A program made the translations under genes and the position numbers. From FEN-1139 sp038207155 (lineage in GTDB: Bacteria; Myxococcota_A; Polyangia; Polyangiales; Polyangiaceae): a stretch of DNA of 64,000 nt. Each line of letters starts with the position of its first letter. The first letter of the stretch is position 1. Shown in pieces: positions 52,488-61,104 of this stretch. A model generated the notes under the pieces. It searched no databases. It had not been told where the DNA came from and saw only the letters and a program-made list of their open reading frames with translations. The stretch covers positions 124,001-188,000 of the forward strand of contig JBBRAB010000002.1 of the NCBI GenBank assembly GCA_038207155.1, in the 5' to 3' direction.

Positions 52488-54167
52488 TCAACGGTGAGCG
52501 AAAGTGACCTCATAGTGACCGGCTTGCCCCGCTGCGAGCGTGAGCTCGCGCGTTTTTCCGTCAAAGCTCGTGACGGGAACTCCGTTGCGCCGAACCGCTA
52601 CGATCCGCAGGCGCTCGTCGACCAGCTCGATCGGCGTTAGCCGCAGCTTGCGCGGCTGGCTCTGCGCTTCGAAGCGATAGTGCAAGGTGGCGGGCCTGCG
52701 ATGCAGCAGCAGATTGCCGTAGAGGTAGGCGTAGTAGGCGAGCTCCACGTCGTGGTAGGCGCCCTCCCAGATGTCGCCCTTGTCCTGTTGCTTGATGTGG
52801 GAGCCGTCCGGATTGCTCAGGAAGTAGGAGCCGCCCCAGAGGGGATCGACCAGGTGAGTTCGATAAAACTCCAGCGAGCGATCGGCCATCTCGAGAAAGA
52901 CAGCCCGATCAGCGTCGTTGTCTGCCAGGTAGTAGTTGACGATGCCGGCGGTGAAGCCCTGCTCGACTTGCCAATACTCCTTGCGCCGATCCTGAACCCC
53001 TGAGGTAAACTCAAAGGAGTAGTTTGGCGCGCCCACGACACGGTCAAAGCCGTCGTGGTCCCACATGTCCATCAGCAGCGCGCGCGCGGCCTGACGGTAG
53101 ATGGGCTTGGGCTCCACCAGATAAGCGCGCCCGAGGCACCAGGCCGTCTTGATGACATGGCCGACGAAGCCGAACGTTGCTGTCGGCTCGATCGACCAAT
53201 CGTCCTTCAGGGACTCGGCGATGCCGAACTTAACGCGGGGATCCTGACGTGTGGCGGCAATGTGAAGCGCCAATTCGTCAGCAAGGTCCAGGAATCTCGA
53301 GCGGTCCTTGTTCGAGCCCGAGATGAGGTACTCGAGTGACGCGTGCGTCGTGACGCCGTCTGCCGCCGGGGTGAAGCCCTTGCCCCACTTCACCGACCAG
53401 TCCAGGCTCGCGTTGGCAAAATAGCCTCCGCGCCCGGGCGTGGCGTCCCAGAGATGCTCGTCAAGCGAGCGGCGCGCCTTGGCGACCCAGCCGCAGTCGA
53501 GCGGCGCGCGGGTGGCCTCGCACATCGCGGTCATCCCGAGCATGCCGTAGTGCTGCACGAAGGACCATTTGGGGGACTCACCCGGGCTCGGCGCTATTGG
53601 GGTCCCGTCTGCGGTCCCGACGAAGAAAAATCCGTCGTTTACCTGATCCCAGCCGTGATCGTAGAGAAAGCTAAGCGCGTGGTGGGCGTGGTCGAGAAAG
53701 CTCTCGTCGCCGGTGAGCATGAACGCCCGGACAAAACCGTAGGCGTCCCGGCTCTCGACGACGAACGATTTCTCTACTTTGGACTTGAGTAGGGTCGGCG
53801 CCCCCGACTCATCAAGGAAAGTGAAAAAGCCGCCATCGACGTCATCGCGCGCGCGTGCGTAAAGAGACGCAGTGCGAACCGCGCGAGTAATGGCTCGCTC
53901 GGGCGAGAGCAGCTCGACTCCCGTCACTTGGTAGCCGCCCGTTGGAGGAACGTAGCTCCCGACTTCACCACCGGCTCCGCCCGCGCTGCCGCCGGCTCCG
54001 CCCGCGCTGCCGCCAGCTCCGCCCTTCGGCGGCGCCGGCGAAACCATGGCCTCATCGTCCGCCGCGCAGCCCGCGAGACCGCTGAGCAACAGTAGGACGC
54101 TGCACCCCAAGGCGAGTCGAGCACCCCTGAGCTCCCGAGAGTTTGGACCAGACGAGCGGTTCGCCAT
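52488..54167 (-). CDS. Lipoprotein with (alpha/alpha)6-barrel of the AGE epimerase type
   Basis: About 559 residues from ATG 54167 (an in-frame ATG lies at 54206). Lipoprotein signal with lipobox LSGLAGC, then a Gly/Ser/Ala linker. The main domain resembles N-acylglucosamine 2-epimerase / cellobiose epimerase-like barrels: VESRDAYGFVRAFMLTGDES, FVQHYGMLGMTAMCEA, EYWQVEQGFTAGIVNYYLAD, FLSNPDGSHIKQQDKGD, GAYHDVELAYYAYLYGN. AGE enzymes are usually cytoplasmic, so a lipid-anchored one suggests action on external sugar polymers. A small beta domain follows at the C-terminus. Substrate unknown. Confidence 0.82.
   Translation of the reverse strand: MANRSSGPNSRELRGARLALGCSVLLLLSGLAGCAADDEAMVSPAPPKGGAGGSAGGAGGSAGGAGGEVGSYVPPTGGYQVTGVELLSPERAITRAVRTASLYARARDDVDGGFFTFLDESGAPTLLKSKVEKSFVVESRDAYGFVRAFMLTGDESFLDHAHHALSFLYDHGWDQVNDGFFFVGTADGTPIAPSPGESPKWSFVQHYGMLGMTAMCEATRAPLDCGWVAKARRSLDEHLWDATPGRGGYFANASLDWSVKWGKGFTPAADGVTTHASLEYLISGSNKDRSRFLDLADELALHIAATRQDPRVKFGIAESLKDDWSIEPTATFGFVGHVIKTAWCLGRAYLVEPKPIYRQAARALLMDMWDHDGFDRVVGAPNYSFEFTSGVQDRRKEYWQVEQGFTAGIVNYYLADNDADRAVFLEMADRSLEFYRTHLVDPLWGGSYFLSNPDGSHIKQQDKGDIWEGAYHDVELAYYAYLYGNLLLHRRPATLHYRFEAQSQPRKLRLTPIELVDERLRIVAVRRNGVPVTSFDGKTRELTLAAGQAGHYEVTFAHR
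53971..54024 (-). repeat. Short tandem repeat coding for the Gly/Ala/Ser linker
   Basis: A 21-base unit occurs twice exactly (53971-53991 and 53992-54012) with a partial third copy (54013-54024). It encodes a GGAGGSA-like linker after the lipobox in the lipoprotein gene. In-frame repeats like this can expand or contract without breaking the reading frame. Confidence 0.8.
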
Positions 54168-54406
54168 TTGAACCCGAGCATATCCTCGCTTCGACCCGAG
54201 GTACACCGGGGACCTGGGGGACCGTGCGAGTTCGTCTCGGCTGCTCCATTCTCGTGCGAGCGGAGCCGACCTCTCCGTCGCGAGCCTGGCGGAGGTCCAC
54301 GGTTTGTCCTACGTCAAAGCTCTCCGCAGCCGACGGGCGTCTAAGACTTGCTCAGAAGGCGTCCGGGTCAGGTGCGCCCAACCGCGGGTTGCGCCAAGCT
54401 CCGGCC

Positions 54407-55162
54407 ATGCGTCGAGAGACCCTACTCGCCTGGTTGCTCGTTGGCTGTGCTCACGGGGAACCGCCCTGCAGTCAGCCGACTGCGACCGCACCTCGGCGCC
54501 TGGTCTCCGCTTGCGCAACTCCGCAATCCGCGGCCGTAGCGCCTAGCACGACCGCGAGTCCGCCAGGCTCGTCGACCACGCCGCAGCCAACACCCTCGGC
54601 GGCGCCTCCATCGCTTGCGAATGCCGAGCCGAAGGGCCCAGCGCTCGACCCTGAGGCAGCGCTGCTCGCCCTCGCCAGCCCCCAACTGGTCGATGCCCAG
54701 GGGCAGCCGCTGCCGCCGACCGATGAGCGACCCGCCGCCAGCTCGCCCTCGCTCCAGGCCCGGGTCGAGCTGCTTTGCCGGGCGCTCGTCAGCAACAATT
54801 CGGAACAGGCCAAGGCCGCGTTCTTCCCGGTGATTGCCTATCAGCAGGTCAAGGCCGTCGCCAAGCCCGAGCGGGACTGGAAGTTCCGTCTGTTGGCGAA
54901 TTTTGCGAGGGACATCGCCAAGTATCACCGGCGAGTGACCCAGCACGACCCCGCTCGAGCGCGCTGTGAGCTGAGCATCCCGCTCGACCAGAGTCGGTTC
55001 ATGAAGCCAGGCTCGGAGGGCAACCGCCTGGCGTATCACCGGGTTTTACGGGCAAAGCTGCTCGTAAAAGAGCCCGGACGCCCCGATGTGCCCTTCGTGG
55101 TGACCTCGCTCATCTCCTGGCGAGGCGAGTGGTACATCGTCCACCTGGACGGTTTCGAGTGA
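54407..55162 (+). CDS. Hypothetical lipoprotein
   Basis: 251 residues from ATG 54407. Lipoprotein signal (MRRETLLAWLLVGC). A Pro/Ser/Thr-rich linker spans about 25-90, followed by a helical/beta domain (ARVELLCRALVSNNSEQAKA, AFFPVIAYQQVKAVAKPERD, NFARDIAKYHRRVTQHD, VVTSLISWRGEWYIVHLDGF). I do not recognise the family. The open frame continues upstream but overlaps the start of the opposite gene. It is divergent from the AGE-type lipoprotein gene at 54167, with 239 bases between that contain no clear signal. Confidence 0.75.
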   Translation: MRRETLLAWLLVGCAHGEPPCSQPTATAPRRLVSACATPQSAAVAPSTTASPPGSSTTPQPTPSAAPPSLANAEPKGPALDPEAALLALASPQLVDAQGQPLPPTDERPAASSPSLQARVELLCRALVSNNSEQAKAAFFPVIAYQQVKAVAKPERDWKFRLLANFARDIAKYHRRVTQHDPARARCELSIPLDQSRFMKPGSEGNRLAYHRVLRAKLLVKEPGRPDVPFVVTSLISWRGEWYIVHLDGFE

Positions 55163-55167
55163 GCGAT

Positions 55168-55216
55168 GCGGCCACATAGCCGCGTCATTCTGTTCGGTCC
55201 GTGGGGCATTCCCCAC
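55168..55216 (+). terminator. Tandem hairpins after the hypothetical lipoprotein gene
   Basis: Two perfect stem-loops: GCGGC/GCCGC with a 6-base loop (55168-55183) and GTGGGG/CCCCAC with a 4-base loop (55201-55216). They follow the stop codon at 55162 by a few bases. There is no T run, so they may slow polymerase or protect the 3' end. Confidence 0.45.
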
Positions 55217-55273
55217 TTCACTCACCCCCCAGAAGCGTCGTAGTGAAGGTGTTCCGTTCGTTCTGAGGCCTTG

Positions 55274-57007
55274 GTGCGCCGACCACGCTCGTTTTTCCTG
55301 CTCTGCCTGTGCTGCCTAGCGTTGCTTTGGCCCGCGTCGGTGCGAGCAACGGGCCTCGAAGACGGTGATCGGCTGCGCGACTCGGGTCAGCTGATCGAGG
55401 CCTTGCGAGTCTATCGATCGCTGCTGGTGAGCGCGCCCAATGCGTCTACCAAACAGCGCGTCGCTGAGGTCGAGGAGCGCCTGGGGCAACTTGGCGTGGC
55501 CTACGAAGAGTACGCCCAGCTGCTCGATCACTACGGTCAGGCGCTAACCGCCAGTCAACACAACGCGATCGAGACGCGCCTCAACGCCTTGTCCGAGCTC
55601 ACTGGGCTGCTGGATCTCGAGTGTTCACCCGATGGCTCAATGCTGTCGATTGACGGCCGCGTCGTTGCCAAGACCCCGCTGCCCCGCCCGCTACGCGTCA
55701 CGCGCGGCGGTCGAAGGCTCAAGCTGCAGCACGAAGGGTTCCGGGACCACGAGGCTCAGCTCACGATCAGCGAGCTGCGCACGCGCCTGGTCGTCACCCT
55801 TCAATCGCTGCCGAAAAATCGCTGGTTTGAGATCCGTGGAACCACTGGTGTCGCCGCGGAGCTATTCGTCGATGGCAGGCGGATCGGACCCCTGCCGCAA
55901 CGCGTGGAACTGACGCCGGGTGAGCACGAACTGCGCGCGGCAGGGCCCGCCGCAGAATCTCGCAGCGAGCGACTGCGAATCACCGACAGCTCGCCGAGCA
56001 CGCTTGCGCTCGACCTTCGCCCCCGCCTAGCCAATATCGAACTCGAACCAGGCGCTGATGACGCGATCCTGCTGCTCGACGGGCATCCGGTTGCACAGGG
56101 GCATTACCGAGGAACTCTCACGCCCGGCCCGCACGAACTCGAGCTACGGAGGCCGGGGTTTGCGTCTCAGCGCCTCAAGCTCGACGCGCAACCGGGTGCC
56201 GACTATCCCCTGCGCGTCGGGCACTGGACCCCTCACGCAACTGCGCCGCCGCCAGCCGATGCTCCGCCCAACAGTGAACTGCACCCCAACACGGCGGTGG
56301 GTCCCGGGCCACGCGCAAGCAAGCGGGATCCCTTCGACGACTACTACGGCATCTACGGTGCCGTGCTCGCACCGATCGCGCTCGGTGGCCCGTCCACGCA
56401 TCAATACAACGATGATTGTCCGGCGACCGCACTGGGAGGCGGCTGCTCCACCACCGGACCCAAGGGAGGCGGACTCGCGCTTCGACTTGGCTACGCCTTT
56501 GGTTGGTTCGGCGTGGAAGCGCTCGGTGGCGCGCTGGTCGACGTCACGACTGCCGAGCTGAAGCTCCCAGCGGTTCCAACCATCAATCCGAAGCTGCTCG
56601 ATCTCGCAGGACGCGGCGGCTACGTGCGCGCCGGTGGACTCGTGGGCGGCGGTCTGCGCATCAGCACGCCGCTGCAGGGCATTCGCTTTACGGCGGGCGC
56701 CGATTTGGTCTACATCTCGCGGCGCGTTTTGCTGATCCCCGATAGCTACGCGGGCACGACGCTCACCTATGGCACCACGGCCTTCATGTTTGATGCCGGC
56801 ATCCTGCTCGGAGAAACCCCGGGAGCCAAGTTCTACCTGGGCGGCTTTGCCTGGCTCGAATCCTCGCCGGATCTCACCGTCACTCGCGATCTCGCGAGCC
56901 TCGGCGTCGATCCAGCGCTCGTGCCGGCCTCGCTGCAGACCGTGACGCTCTACCGTGGCAAGCAGTTCATGTACGGTCCCATGATCGGGATCGCCTTCGG
57001 ACACTAG
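55274..57007 (+). CDS. Exported PEGA-repeat protein with C-terminal beta-barrel
   Basis: 577 residues from GTG 55274, with GAGG five bases upstream; the preceding TTG is also in frame. Signal peptide (FFLLCLCCLALLWPAS). A TPR-like helical part at about 25-110 is followed by at least three PEGA-like segments (SPDGSMLSIDGRVVAKTPLP, AAELFVDGRRIGPLPQRVEL, DDAILLLDGHPVAQGHYRGT). Residues about 350-577 alternate in the way of an outer-membrane beta-barrel (GLALRLGYAFGWFGVEALGG, FMFDAGILLGETPGAKFYLG) and end in GH. It may be a surface-exposed envelope protein. It converges on the methyltransferase gene with a 51-base gap containing a 12-base palindrome. Confidence 0.82.
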   Translation: MRRPRSFFLLCLCCLALLWPASVRATGLEDGDRLRDSGQLIEALRVYRSLLVSAPNASTKQRVAEVEERLGQLGVAYEEYAQLLDHYGQALTASQHNAIETRLNALSELTGLLDLECSPDGSMLSIDGRVVAKTPLPRPLRVTRGGRRLKLQHEGFRDHEAQLTISELRTRLVVTLQSLPKNRWFEIRGTTGVAAELFVDGRRIGPLPQRVELTPGEHELRAAGPAAESRSERLRITDSSPSTLALDLRPRLANIELEPGADDAILLLDGHPVAQGHYRGTLTPGPHELELRRPGFASQRLKLDAQPGADYPLRVGHWTPHATAPPPADAPPNSELHPNTAVGPGPRASKRDPFDDYYGIYGAVLAPIALGGPSTHQYNDDCPATALGGGCSTTGPKGGGLALRLGYAFGWFGVEALGGALVDVTTAELKLPAVPTINPKLLDLAGRGGYVRAGGLVGGGLRISTPLQGIRFTAGADLVYISRRVLLIPDSYAGTTLTYGTTAFMFDAGILLGETPGAKFYLGGFAWLESSPDLTVTRDLASLGVDPALVPASLQTVTLYRGKQFMYGPMIGIAFGH

Positions 57008-57058
57008 GCTCCTTTCGATCGCCTTGAGACGCGCCGCGCGCGGCAGGGCAATCGGGGC

Positions 57059-58165
57059 TTAGAGTCGCTGAAACGGCGTCCCGACGGCGAGTTCCCAACC
57101 CGCTGGGTTGTTGGGCACAACGCGCAGACCGGCAAGCTCGCCCAGTGGAGGCAGGTCGCTGAGCTGCAGCGCGGCGAGTTCCTCAATCAGCTGCGAGAGC
57201 TGCGCGGCGAACGCAAAAGCCCCAGCTCCGCAGAGGCCGCGTACGCTAGCCAGCCCCGAAGGCGCAGTCGGGATCAGCGTGATGGAGAGGTCCGTTCGCG
57301 CGCGCGTCAACGCCACCAAGGATTTCCAGGTGTCGCCCACCCAGAAGCGTGTCTCGCGCTGCCGCTGGGCAGCTTGGGAAAAGGGCGGCAACACGTCGTG
57401 CAGCAGCACGACCGTGCCGGCATGTGCCCAGGACTCCACGTGACCGAGATCCCGCAGCGCAGCGTCGTAGCAATGCAGCCCATCGATGAAGACGAGATCG
57501 AGCGGAACCTCGCCGAAGAGTTCGGCGCGCTGATGACGAGCGAAGAAATCGTCACTCGTGAGGGCGAAAACCTGTCCAGCGGTCGGCACCCAGTCGCGCC
57601 GGAGCGGACCCAGCTCGGGGTCGACGCCAATCGCGCGCGTCGCGCCAGACGCCAGGTGCAGGGTTTGCCCGGATTCCACGCCAATTTCGAGGTACCCACG
57701 CGGACGGAGCTGCCCGTGAAGCCACGCAAGCACGTCGCGATAGCCGGGTCCGGGAAAAACCAGGCTCGCCAACATCCCGGCGGCACCCGGAAACTCAGGG
57801 CAAATCGCGAGCAATCGCTCAAGCCGCTGACGGGCTAGCTCGAGCTGCTCAAGCTCGCGTTCAACCAGGGCCACCTGAAATAACAGCACCGGATCGTCAC
57901 CACGCCGCGCCAACCATTCAAGCAACCCTTGATAGGCCTGCTGGCGAGCCATGCCCAGCGCCAGACCGAGCGACTGCTGAGCGAGGGCAACTGCAGGCTC
58001 CTCCGGGAAGCGACAGGCGAGTTCGCAAAGCAGCGCGCGCGTGAGCTCAGTCTGACCAAGCCGCTGAGCCTGTTGAACCACCAGCAGCGACTCTGCGGCC
58101 GTGAGCGCTCCCACTGGACCAAGCACGGCCGCAGGAGTGAGCGGGGGACAAGTGTCGAGACTCAT
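57059..58165 (-). CDS. TPR-linked class I SAM methyltransferase (Methyltransf_24 type)
   Basis: 368 residues. Residues 1-125 are helical TPR-like (GQTELTRALLCELACRFPEE, ALVERELEQLELARQRLERL). The catalytic domain has the SAM loop YLEIGVESGQTLHLASGATR, VDPE, LVFIDGLHCYDAALRDLGHV and VVLLHDVLPP. Proteins like this often accompany glycan or natural-product genes. Here it lies 27 bases from the M50 protease gene, on the same strand. Substrate unknown. Confidence 0.85.
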   Translation of the reverse strand: MSLDTCPPLTPAAVLGPVGALTAAESLLVVQQAQRLGQTELTRALLCELACRFPEEPAVALAQQSLGLALGMARQQAYQGLLEWLARRGDDPVLLFQVALVERELEQLELARQRLERLLAICPEFPGAAGMLASLVFPGPGYRDVLAWLHGQLRPRGYLEIGVESGQTLHLASGATRAIGVDPELGPLRRDWVPTAGQVFALTSDDFFARHQRAELFGEVPLDLVFIDGLHCYDAALRDLGHVESWAHAGTVVLLHDVLPPFSQAAQRQRETRFWVGDTWKSLVALTRARTDLSITLIPTAPSGLASVRGLCGAGAFAFAAQLSQLIEELAALQLSDLPPLGELAGLRVVPNNPAGWELAVGTPFQRL

Positions 58166-58192
58166 CGGAACCAGTGCTTTGCCAAGAACCGT

Positions 58193-58882
58193 CTACGAGA
58201 ACAACGCCACCAGGACGACGTACCGCACCGGCGAGAGAATGTACGGAAAGCCCTGCCAAAGCAGGACCAACACCAGGATCTGTCCGATACCGGAGCCGCG
58301 GAGCTGCGCAAACAGTGAGCCAAGCTGTTTCGGAAAGAGCCCCTCAAGAATCCCAGCACCATCGAGCGGAGGAGCGGGGATCAGATTAAAGAGCGCCAAC
58401 GCCAGATTGAGATCGAGCAGGATCCCGAGGGCAAGCGCAGCAGCGCCGAGCGGGCTACGCACTTGAGTGGGATCAACCACGGTCACCAGGTCACCGAAAC
58501 TCAACTGGTGATTGGGGACAAACGTGCCGCGGCTGAGCAGAAACTTGAGCAACACGAAGGCGCACAGCGCGAGCACCAGATTGGCGAGCGGACCGGCAGC
58601 GGACATAAACGCCTGGCGCTTCGGATAGCGACTGCCCCAGATCGGATCGTAGGGAACCGAGGCCCAGCCGATCATCCATCCCGATTGAAAGTACGAAAGA
58701 AGCGGGATGAGGACGAGTCCGACGGGCGAGCGCAGCACGTGGGGCGTCGGATCGAGCGTGACGAAGCCCCCGCTATAGGCTGTACCGTCGCCACCCCAAG
58801 CTGCCACGCGCGCGTGGGCGTACTCATGAAACGTGAGACTAAAAAGAAAGACGAGATACCAGACGACGAAATTGGCGAGCAT
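58193..58882 (-). CDS. Site-2-protease-like M50 family membrane metallopeptidase
   Basis: 229 residues. The zinc site HEYAHA lies in the first membrane helix, and the third ligand in NLIPAPPLDGAGIL in a later one. About five hydrophobic segments. This is the short family without PDZ. Such proteases cut transmembrane regulators or signal-peptide remnants. The start is 3 bases after the stop of the FNR-type regulator, so one operon with it is very likely. Confidence 0.9.
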   Translation of the reverse strand: MLANFVVWYLVFLFSLTFHEYAHARVAAWGGDGTAYSGGFVTLDPTPHVLRSPVGLVLIPLLSYFQSGWMIGWASVPYDPIWGSRYPKRQAFMSAAGPLANLVLALCAFVLLKFLLSRGTFVPNHQLSFGDLVTVVDPTQVRSPLGAAALALGILLDLNLALALFNLIPAPPLDGAGILEGLFPKQLGSLFAQLRGSGIGQILVLVLLWQGFPYILSPVRYVVLVALFS

Positions 58883-58885
58883 TGC

Positions 58886-59581
58886 CTACTCCAGACCGAA
58901 GTCGCGAAGTTTCTGTAGGTCCCCAACCGTCAACTCGCGAGCCGCGGTGAGCGCTTTTTCTCGACGAAGCTGGGCGAGGGCGCGAGACAGCGTTTCGGGC
59001 TTCATGCCCAGGGTCCGAGCCAGCAGGCGCTGAGAAACGCCCAGATTCGAACGCCCGCCGTCCTCATATTGTCGAAGTAGCGCCCGCGCAACCCGCGAGA
59101 CCGCGGTGCCGCCGATGTCGATGCGCTCAAGCGCGCGCCGGCCGGCTTCTTCCACCGCCACGGCTAGCATGGAACCGAGCGGAGAATTCCGAGGCCCGAG
59201 CCAGCTGGCGACCGCGGAGCGTGACACCCCGCAGGCCACGACGTCCGTGTGCGCCCAGACTGCGTACGGCGACACTTGGTGCACGAGACACTCGAGGCCG
59301 ACGATGCTGTCGGGGCCGCGCAGGACGCAGCCGAGCTCACGACCCGAGCCGTCCACGGCGCTCATGCCGATGATCCCTCTGCGGATCCGCCAGAATCTCT
59401 CAGGGATCTGGCTCTGCTCGACGAGCCGGGTGCCGGCAGACAACGTGACCGCCTCCGAAGGACAGCCTCCGGGCCAACAGCTCCCGCCAATGGGACAAAG
59501 CCGACAGCGCTCCCGGTGGCCCCGGGGAAGCTCGGCTTCCTCGGCCTGGTCTGAGTCAACCTCTGGGGCAACGCTAGTCAC
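58886..59581 (-). CDS. FNR-type transcription regulator with all four cluster cysteines
   Basis: 231 residues. An N-terminal Cys cluster CRLCPIGGSCWPGGC gives Cys26, 29, 35 (the FNR spacing C-x2-C-x5-C) and Cys40. Cys117 (VVACGVS) sits where E. coli FNR has Cys122, so a [4Fe-4S] oxygen-sensing cluster is likely. A cAMP-binding-type beta roll follows, then a winged HTH with recognition helix KPETLSRALAQL. The Glu, Ser, Arg that read TTGAT in FNR are in place. It is followed by the M50 gene. Candidate targets include nrfHA but no box was found there. Confidence 0.9.
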   Translation of the reverse strand: MTSVAPEVDSDQAEEAELPRGHRERCRLCPIGGSCWPGGCPSEAVTLSAGTRLVEQSQIPERFWRIRRGIIGMSAVDGSGRELGCVLRGPDSIVGLECLVHQVSPYAVWAHTDVVACGVSRSAVASWLGPRNSPLGSMLAVAVEEAGRRALERIDIGGTAVSRVARALLRQYEDGGRSNLGVSQRLLARTLGMKPETLSRALAQLRREKALTAARELTVGDLQKLRDFGLE

Positions 59582-59655
59582 AGCCGGCCCAGGATAACAC
59601 GCGATAGCACCCTTGACCGAGCCTCAAGCAAGAACGACCCTACCAGCACGCTGAG

Positions 59656-61104
59656 ATGAGTCCAACAGAACCAGACGCCTCGCGCTCGGACGCAGCTTTT
59701 CGGCTCGAGCACCCCAGCCTAGCCGCTCTGGCGCAGGGCTTCCCTCGGGAAGTCGCCGAGGCGCAGCGCGCAGAAAAGGTGGTCGCTCGCCTGCTTGAGA
59801 GAGTTTCGCCGGAGCAGCTCTTGGCGCTCGATCGCGAGCTCCAGCAGAACCCACGTACGTCGCTCGCCGCGGTCCTGACGGCGGCCTCGACCGAGGGCTT
59901 CTGGTCGCTGGCGATTCCGCGCGGTCTCGGCGGTTCGGGGCTCTCGATGTTTGCCCTGAATTTTGCGTTGGAACAGCTCGCGAGCCACTGTCTTGGCACC
60001 GCCAATCTTCTGGCCGCTCACGGACTCGCGCTGGCCGTAGTCGGGGCAACGGGCTCGCTCGGTCAAGGTGTCCAGCTCTGCCAGCGTATCGTGGCTGACG
60101 AGCGGAGAGGTCAGGCTTATCTCCTGGCTACCGCCGCAACCGAACCCGATGCGGGCAGTGACGTCGAAGACGTCGACGAGTTACCTAAAGCACGCTTCAA
60201 GACGGTTGCTAAAGCCTGCAGCGGGGGCTTTCGCCTCACGGGACGCAAGACCTTCATCAGCAATGGACATCTCGCCGCACAAATCGTGGTGGTCGCCCCA
60301 CTCGATCCGAAGCACCCCGTCGAGACCCTGTCCGCGTTCCTCGTTAGCGCCGACAACCCAGGGCTGCAGATCTCCCACGTCGAACACAAACTTGGGCAGC
60401 GCGCCTGTCCGGCCGCTGAAATCGCCCTCCATGACTGTTTCGTGAGTAGCGAGCAGCGTCTAGGCACCGCACCACTCGCTGGCCGCGCCCTGGATCTCGT
60501 GCTTGGTGCCTCACGCTGTACGGTGGCTGCTTTCGGCGCGGGCGTGGCATTTGGCGCCTACCGAGACGCCAGGCTGGCGGCGAGTCAACGGACTCTCGCG
60601 GGCGTGCGGCTCGACGAGACACCCTTCGGCGGCGCGCTGCTGGCCCGACTGTACGACAATGCGAGGCTGGCGCGCGCGAGTTGGCTCGATGCCACCTTCG
60701 TCAATGCCAAGTTCGGGCTCACCTCCCTGATGGAGATCGCGGCCCTGCGACAGCTCGATCGTCTCGTTCCGACTGCCTGGACCAGCCGAAGCCTCTCGCT
60801 CAAATGGCTCGAAACTCCGTTGCTTGATGCCCCGGCGCGTCGCTCCATCGATCAGCTCCCCACGCGCGACATCGCTGTGGCCTCCGCCCATGGTGCGGCC
60901 GCAAAAATCCGTAACAGTGAGCTGGCACTCGATTCGTGCAGGCTCGTCGGGGATCTACTCGGGGTCGTAGCCACGGATGAAGCCAGTGGACTCCCCAAGC
61001 GTCTGCGGGACGCGCGATTGCTGCCGATCTACGAAGGCACCAACGAAATCAACGCACTCGACGTAGCCAAAAAAACACGCCTCTTTCCCGGGGTCCCACG
61101 ATGA
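59656..61104 (+). CDS. Acyl-CoA dehydrogenase family protein, first of a pair
   Basis: 482 residues, close to full-length. FAD/substrate motifs: ATAATEPDAGSD, FRLTGRKTFISNGHLAAQIV, FLVSADNPGLQISHVEHKLG, AEIALHDCFVS, and a C-terminal YEGTNEINALDVAKK. It should oxidise an acyl-CoA, but the chain type is not readable. It overlaps the next gene by 4 bases (ATGA), a sign of a two-subunit enzyme. Confidence 0.9.
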   Translation: MSPTEPDASRSDAAFRLEHPSLAALAQGFPREVAEAQRAEKVVARLLERVSPEQLLALDRELQQNPRTSLAAVLTAASTEGFWSLAIPRGLGGSGLSMFALNFALEQLASHCLGTANLLAAHGLALAVVGATGSLGQGVQLCQRIVADERRGQAYLLATAATEPDAGSDVEDVDELPKARFKTVAKACSGGFRLTGRKTFISNGHLAAQIVVVAPLDPKHPVETLSAFLVSADNPGLQISHVEHKLGQRACPAAEIALHDCFVSSEQRLGTAPLAGRALDLVLGASRCTVAAFGAGVAFGAYRDARLAASQRTLAGVRLDETPFGGALLARLYDNARLARASWLDATFVNAKFGLTSLMEIAALRQLDRLVPTAWTSRSLSLKWLETPLLDAPARRSIDQLPTRDIAVASAHGAAAKIRNSELALDSCRLVGDLLGVVATDEASGLPKRLRDARLLPIYEGTNEINALDVAKKTRLFPGVPR

